Below are positions 48,275 to 52,996 of a stretch of 52,996 bases of DNA, piece after piece. The position numbers and the translations under genes were made by a program. The stretch's first letter is position 1; each line of letters starts with the position of its first letter. Source of the stretch: Bacillota bacterium (lineage in GTDB: Bacteria; Bacillota; Clostridia; Caldicoprobacterales; Xylanivirgaceae); NCBI GenBank assembly GCA_023621995.1, contig JAMOAB010000069.1, positions 1-52,996 of the forward strand, given 5' to 3'. The notes beneath the pieces are model-generated. The model saw only the letters and a program-made list of their open reading frames with translations, was not told the origin of the DNA and made no database searches.

Positions 48275-49063
48275 TTAATGAATATGATATATGTATTTTA
48301 TCTTCTCATATCCATATTTGCTCTGTCCATATATTAAACCAGCTGTCAATATTCCAATTATCAGTATCCATAGTATAAGTCGCTTTGGAGATTTGTCCTC
48401 CTCTTTATAGAGGCCTAGTGCACTTCCTGTTAAAATTCCACCTATAAGCCCACCTATATGACCCCAATTGTCAATACCTGGTTGAATAAATCCATATAAG
48501 AGGTTTATTCCAACAATTAGGAGAAGCTGGGGCCCTATTACCTTATCATATATATATCTATAATTCTTTCTAAAATATAAAAGGGAGCCCATAAGCCCAA
48601 ATATGGCACCAGATGCTCCTGCAGCAGGATTAGGACTCAATACATAGCTAAATAGACTGCCCATTACACCTGATACAAGGTATATGGTAAGATACTTTCC
48701 CCTGCCAAATAGCTGTTCTACAACTGGCCCGTATATGTATAGGGCGTAAGAGTTGAAAAATAGGTGGGCAATACCTATATGTAGAAACATGGCAGTAAAC
48801 AACCGCCAAAACTGCCCCCGTGCTATAAGTTCATTTACCTTGGCACCAAATATGAGAAGTTGTTTAGATTGGCTTAAGCCAAATAAAAGACCTGTGATAT
48901 TCATCATAAGCCATACCACTATATTTATAAGGAGTAGGGAATATGTCACATAGGGAGGGCGCATATTGATCTCAAACTTTGGTCGTTGAAACCTCTTTTC
49001 TGCACCGATTACCTCATATTCACCCTCGATATAATCGGTTTCTCTCTTTTCATAATCGTGCAT
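48275..49063 (-). CDS. Rhomboid family intramembrane serine protease
   Basis: 262 residues. A cytoplasmic acidic N-terminal tail of about 35 residues precedes six membrane helices. Catalytic serine S151 is in GASGAIFG and histidine H202 in NWGHIGGLIGG, with the oxyanion helper in HLFFNSY (H100, N104). It cuts substrates within the membrane. A seventh helix near the C-terminus (ILWILIIGILTAGLIYG) makes a 6+1 layout common in Gram-positives. It is 32 bases after the aminotransferase. Substrate unknown. Confidence 0.93.
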   Translation of the reverse strand: MHDYEKRETDYIEGEYEVIGAEKRFQRPKFEINMRPPYVTYSLLLINIVVWLMMNITGLLFGLSQSKQLLIFGAKVNELIARGQFWRLFTAMFLHIGIAHLFFNSYALYIYGPVVEQLFGRGKYLTIYLVSGVMGSLFSYVLSPNPAAGASGAIFGLMGSLLYFRKNYRYIYDKVIGPQLLLIVGINLLYGFIQPGIDNWGHIGGLIGGILTGSALGLYKEEDKSPKRLILWILIIGILTAGLIYGQSKYGYEKIKYIYHIH

Positions 49064-49094
49064 GTAAAATCCTCCAATTGCAGATTTATATTAT

Positions 49095-50273
49095 CTATAC
49101 ATACTTTGCTACGAAGTTACCCATTCGCTCTAAAGCCCTATTTATATTATCTATTGAATAAGCATAGGAACATCTTATAAACCCTTCACCACTCTCACCA
49201 AATGCATTTCCAGGCACTACAGCAACCTTCTCTTCCATGAGTAGCTGCTCACAGAATTCTTCACTTGTCATGCCAGTACTCTGAATTGAAGGAAATACAT
49301 AAAAGGCACCTAGGGGCTCAAAACAGTCCAGTCCCATATCACGAATACCCTTGAGCATAACCCGTCTCCTATGATTATATTCCTTTACCATGCTTTGGAC
49401 ATCTTCGAAATCAGTTTCAAGTCCACTCCTTAAAGCTTCCAATCCAGCCACCTGGCTCATTATAGGTGCACATAGCATTGTATACTGATGAATCTTCACC
49501 ATGGCCCGTATAAAATGACTATTGCCTGCTGCATAACCCAGTCTCCATCCTGTCATGGCAAATGCCTTGGAAAAGCCATTTAATACAATTGTCCTATCCT
49601 GCATGCCAGGGATACTGGCAAAGCTGGTATGTTTGCCATTATATGTGAGTTCTGCGTATATCTCATCGGTTATAACTATAATATCAGTATTCTCAAGTAC
49701 CTTGGCAATTGCCTCTAAATCTTCCCTAGTCATTATGCCTCCTGTAGGATTGTTAGGATAGGGCAGTACTAGTGCTTTTGTCTTTTCAGTTATCTTCTCT
49801 TTGAGACGTTCTGGCGTCAATTTAAAGCCATCCTCAACCGTACAGATAACTGGCACTGCCACACCGCCTGCCATTGTAACACAGGGTTTATAGGAGACAT
49901 AGGAAGGATCGGGTATTAAGACTTCGTCACCTGGCTCGATTATGGCCCTAAGCGCAAGATCAATGCCCTCACTAGCTCCCACGGTAACCACAATCTCATC
50001 CTTTGGGTTATAAGAGATGTCAAATCGTTCCAATAAGTATTCACTTATAGCTTCCCTAAGTTCTAGCATACCCCAATTAGATGTGTAATGGGTCATACCC
50101 TGTTCTATAGAATGTATACTAGCCTCTCTTATGTTCCACGGAGTTATAAAATCTGGTTCTCCTACTCCTAGGGATATGGCATCATCCATTTCATTCACAA
50201 TATCGAAAAATTTTCGTATTCCGGAAGGAGGTGTCTGCCTGACCTTCTTAGAAATCTTCTCCTCCCAATTCAT
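49095..50273 (-). CDS. Class I/II PLP aminotransferase
   Basis: 392 residues, fold-type I aminotransferase (AspC/AlaT/PatA group). SLGVGEPDF, PYPNNPTGG, ITDEIYAELTYNGKHTS and the PLP lysine in NGFSKAFAMTGWRLG are present, with the carboxylate arginine in GFIRCSYA. It moves amino groups between an amino acid and a keto acid. It overlaps the Lrp-type gene by 4 bases, so that regulator probably senses its substrate or product. It could be an aromatic, alanine or aspartate transaminase; specificity is not settled. Confidence 0.93.
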   Translation of the reverse strand: MNWEEKISKKVRQTPPSGIRKFFDIVNEMDDAISLGVGEPDFITPWNIREASIHSIEQGMTHYTSNWGMLELREAISEYLLERFDISYNPKDEIVVTVGASEGIDLALRAIIEPGDEVLIPDPSYVSYKPCVTMAGGVAVPVICTVEDGFKLTPERLKEKITEKTKALVLPYPNNPTGGIMTREDLEAIAKVLENTDIIVITDEIYAELTYNGKHTSFASIPGMQDRTIVLNGFSKAFAMTGWRLGYAAGNSHFIRAMVKIHQYTMLCAPIMSQVAGLEALRSGLETDFEDVQSMVKEYNHRRRVMLKGIRDMGLDCFEPLGAFYVFPSIQSTGMTSEEFCEQLLMEEKVAVVPGNAFGESGEGFIRCSYAYSIDNINRALERMGNFVAKYV

Positions 50274-50761
50274 AATGATATCACCTGCCTGCCATCTTTT
50301 TCATCATCCTCTAGTATTACTCCCCCTACCTTGTAGGGCTTTAATATAAAGTGTGTTGCAGTACTCATTACCTCATCTAGAACTGATAATCTTTGTGCAA
50401 CAAAAACAGCAACATCTTTCATAGTTTTTCCCTCCACCATTATACATAGGTCATAGGCACCAGACATGAGATACACCGATTTTACCTCTGGAAATTTGTA
50501 TATTCGCTCTGCAATATCATCAAACCCACGGTCCCTCTGGGGTACTACCTTCACTTCAATAAGGGCAGCTACATATTCTCTATCGGTCTTATCCCAATTT
50601 ATAAGAGTATTATATTTTACTATAGTGTTATTTTCCTCTAACTTAAGTATAATATCCTCAACCTCTTGTTCATCCATATCAAGCATTACTGCAATTTCCT
50701 CTGCAGTCACCTTACTATTGTGGCTCAATATCTCCAAGATATCATTAACCTTGTTGCCCAT
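50270..50761 (-). CDS. Lrp/AsnC family transcriptional regulator
   Basis: 163 residues. An N-terminal winged helix-turn-helix (VTAEEIAVMLDMDEQEVEDIIL, about 18-39) is followed by the RAM/ligand domain (AALIEVKVVPQRDRGFDDIAERIYKFPEVKSVYLMSGAYDLCIMVE). These proteins form octamers that bind amino acids. The four-base overlap with the aminotransferase start means they are translated together. It probably controls that gene and itself. The N-terminus is MGNKVNDILEIL from ATG 50761. Confidence 0.93.
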   Translation of the reverse strand: MGNKVNDILEILSHNSKVTAEEIAVMLDMDEQEVEDIILKLEENNTIVKYNTLINWDKTDREYVAALIEVKVVPQRDRGFDDIAERIYKFPEVKSVYLMSGAYDLCIMVEGKTMKDVAVFVAQRLSVLDEVMSTATHFILKPYKVGGVILEDDEKDGRQVISL

Positions 50762-50868
50762 GTCCCCTCTCCTCCTTGAATTATTTTAAAACATTTTATC
50801 ATCATTAGGTTGTCTAAGTCAATCTTTACATAATATATACAGGCTAAAACCTTGGACAGTATAAAAGC

Positions 50869-51924
50869 TTATAGCCCTACTATTACAGACAGATCATCTC
50901 TACTATAGCCCCTGTCTAATAGAGGCCCTACTATATCTTTTTCTACCTCTGGTATATATGCCTTTATTATAGTACAATCACCCTCTATGGTGTAGTGTCC
51001 CATATCAGCTGGTATGAGTATGGACTGGCCACCTCTAAAGGGTACAGTTCCACCATCGTATACTATAGTTCCACTACCCTCCACTGCCGATAGGCAAAAG
51101 AACTTACTCCCATCTGCATATTCATTTACACTCTCTATTATCTCTAGCTTTTCAATGGCAAAATATCTACTAGCTATATAATAAGTTCGTCTATTTTTCC
51201 CATTATCGATAGTGAGACCATCTAATTTTTCCCTATTATATCTACCCTCAAAGTCTATCACATCTAGTGCCTTATCTATGTGAAGATCCCTTGGCTTCCC
51301 ATCATCACCTACCCGGTTCCAATCATATACCCTATAGGTGGTATCGGAATTTTGTTGTATCTCACATATGAGTATACCTGCACCTATGGCATGTACCATA
51401 CCTGCCGGCATAAACACTACATCTCCTGATTCAACTTCAAGCCTCTTTAAGTATTTCTCTAGATAACCACCCTCTATTGCTGCTTTAAATTCTTCCCTTG
51501 TGGTGCCCTCTTTTACCCCATATACAAGGGAGGCATCTGGTTTAGCATCTATGACATACCACATCTCCGTCTTACCAAGTTCACCGTTTTCATGGATCTT
51601 TGCATAAGTGTCATCAGGATGTACTTGAACTGAGAGAATATCGGTGGCATCTAATATCTTTATCAATAGGGGAAACTTCTCTATATGCTCATCTCCTAAG
51701 CTAGTTCCTAAAAGTGCCCTGCCACGTAAATGTATTACCTCCTCCAAAGTCTTTCCCTTTAGAGAACCGTTTGCAACTACGCTCATACCATTCTCATGAC
51801 AGGCTATATTCCAACTCTCTCCAATATTTGGTGAGGGTAAATCCATTCCATATTTTTTATAGAGGGTATCTCCTCCCCATATCTTTTCTTTTAAAATAGG
51901 TTCGAACAATAATGGATATGACAT
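50869..51924 (-). CDS. manA: Mannose-6-phosphate isomerase (class I)
   Basis: 351 residues, zinc enzyme converting mannose-6-phosphate to fructose-6-phosphate. LFEPILKEKIWGG, the metal-binding SVQVHPDD and KTEMWYV, and MPAGMVHAIG with its histidine show the cupin active site. YRVYDWNR is the catalytic arginine region. The extra C-terminal cupin half (GGQSILIPADMGHYT) is intact. It supplies mannose phosphates for polysaccharides or glycolysis. The ATG at 51924 follows GGAGGAG. A terminator lies on its upstream side. Confidence 0.95.
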   Translation of the reverse strand: MSYPLLFEPILKEKIWGGDTLYKKYGMDLPSPNIGESWNIACHENGMSVVANGSLKGKTLEEVIHLRGRALLGTSLGDEHIEKFPLLIKILDATDILSVQVHPDDTYAKIHENGELGKTEMWYVIDAKPDASLVYGVKEGTTREEFKAAIEGGYLEKYLKRLEVESGDVVFMPAGMVHAIGAGILICEIQQNSDTTYRVYDWNRVGDDGKPRDLHIDKALDVIDFEGRYNREKLDGLTIDNGKNRRTYYIASRYFAIEKLEIIESVNEYADGSKFFCLSAVEGSGTIVYDGGTVPFRGGQSILIPADMGHYTIEGDCTIIKAYIPEVEKDIVGPLLDRGYSRDDLSVIVGL

Positions 51925-51971
51925 AAAATCTCCTCCACTCTAGTTTTTACTTCAACTAATTATACCATAAA

Positions 51972-51999
51972 AAAAAGGCTTTTTATGAAAAGCCTTTTT
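51972..51999. terminator. Hairpin between the transposase and manA
   Basis: AAAAAGGCTTTT and its complement around a 4-base loop, in A/T runs. It could end transcripts from the insertion sequence. Confidence 0.75.
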
Positions 52000-52171
52000 A
52001 TAGATAACTGTTATCGTCATTATAAAACAATCAATGAAAATATCCAAACTCATAAGCTAATTTGATTGCGTCAATTTACTGTAGGGAAAAGAAGAGTACA
52101 GCTATCCTGCTAAATAAATTAGCATTGTATCCGGTCACACCCTTGACAACAAGCATCGCCCATATGGTTTG

Positions 52172-52996
52172 TCAGCCAGGGCGGCCTCCCTTATTTCGGG
52201 CATGTCTAGCCGATCTTATGGCTGCCGTTTTATCCATTATACCATATGGGTCCCTCTTATTGTAAAGGGTTCGCTTTTGCTGCTTTCTACATAAACCAGT
52301 CTTTTTACCTTTAGTTGTTACAATTAAGTCACTATTCCATGCATTTGCATATTTACTAGATGCTTTTCTCCTCAAGTCTTTTACCATTCTATCCTGCATC
52401 TTATGTTTTTTCTCTTTCGCCTCATTATGTTTTTGGTCCATCACTAAATCGTAGACTTCGCCTCCATTTTTTATGTATATCCTTAGCTCAGCCATCTTTT
52501 CAACACCTGTCTCTGACCAACCTCTAGGTCTACTGCTTAGTCTATCTGATAGAATATGACTTACATGGCCCTCTGCACTACATCCTATTATTTCAAAACC
52601 TTTGTCTGCCTTTATTTCTATCCCATCCCACTGATTTAATATGTACCGTCTTGACTCTTTAATAGACTTCTTTTTACTCTCAGAATCAGTCAATTTAAGT
52701 ATTTTTTTAAATACTTTCTTTGTCTTTTCTTTACTAGGCCAATCTAATGCATCTTGCAATTCCTGATGAATATCACTGTCGTTTAGATGAGCTGTAGATG
52801 CTCTAACATATTTCTGTAGATGATATTCATCTAGCACAAACTTGCTCTTTGGAATCCAATGAAGTCCCTGTTTAATCCATGAAGCACCATCTCCTGAAAT
52901 ATATATGGTTTCTATCGAATCTATATTATATTGCTCATATATGTAATCACATACCTCAAGCCACAAATCCTCACTATTTTTATATATTCCTCCAAA
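52172..52996 (-). mobile_element. ISLre2 family transposase, N-terminal part cut by the window edge
   Basis: About 275 codons are visible and the frame is open to the edge, so the start lies outside. The DDE/DDD-type region includes ISGDGASWIKQGL and KFVLDEYHLQKYVR with a conserved D and H, and ISLre2-typical EGHVSHILSDRLSSRPRGWS. It ends near 52172 after KGGRPG. The intact frame suggests a recent or active copy. The end sequence beyond 52172 gave no clear inverted repeat by eye. Confidence 0.85.

Overview
This is an AT-rich chromosomal stretch from a strictly anaerobic, low-GC Firmicute, most likely of the class Clostridia. The evidence is the gene content: a CggR-type regulator ahead of a gap-pgk-tpiA-gpmI-eno glycolytic run, a class II galT, a class I hybrid-cluster protein with a ferredoxin-like partner, lactate dehydrogenase, strong GGAGG ribosome binding sites, and frequent TTG/GTG starts. 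I cannot name the species from sequence alone. No tRNA, rRNA or CRISPR array was seen.

Layout. 1-2000 is the end of an exopolysaccharide or wall-polymer cluster (Wzz-like chain-length protein, BY-kinase, TagO/WecA-type transferase), read leftward. 2129-6000 holds a small cysteine-rich gene that appears frameshifted, galU, and a large beta-CASP nuclease with duplicated C-terminal domains. 6200-11500 holds an ABC exporter behind a perfect 20-bp palindrome, a patatin phospholipase and an AEC transporter. 11600-15500 is a decaying sugar-catabolism operon: an intact FGGY kinase, a frameshifted isomerase, a solute-binding-protein fragment and a permease with an in-frame stop. 15800-21600 carries a lipoprotein, an aldehyde dehydrogenase, hcp with its Fe-S partner, and nadA. 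21700-26150 is a DegT aminotransferase / Gfo-Idh-MocA / AraC cluster. 26270-37540 is the housekeeping core: rnr, secG, eno, gpmI, tpiA, pgk, gap, cggR, trmL, ldh. 37590-40430 is the wreck of a Tn916-type conjugative element. 40890-51930 holds a lytic transglycosylase, another oxidoreductase, two Hsp20 chaperones around the Leloir genes (galK, galE, galT), a rhomboid protease, an aminotransferase/Lrp pair and manA. The right edge cuts an ISLre2-type transposase.

How it fits together. galK, galT, galE and galU turn galactose into UDP-sugars that can feed polysaccharide synthesis. manA and the glycolytic operon handle hexose phosphates, ldh re-oxidises NADH, and cggR with its own operator upstream controls the triose-phosphate genes.

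Main oddities. pgk has lost about 30 internal codons and its reading frame, although a fermenter should need it. Three other genes are each restored by adding one base to a short homopolymer, so either sequence errors or real decay must be considered. The hairpin after nadA also matches a GTAAC-N4-GTTAC operator placed at about -41.5 from a candidate hcp-operon promoter. The beta-CASP protein has a C-terminal module repeated about 150 residues apart.
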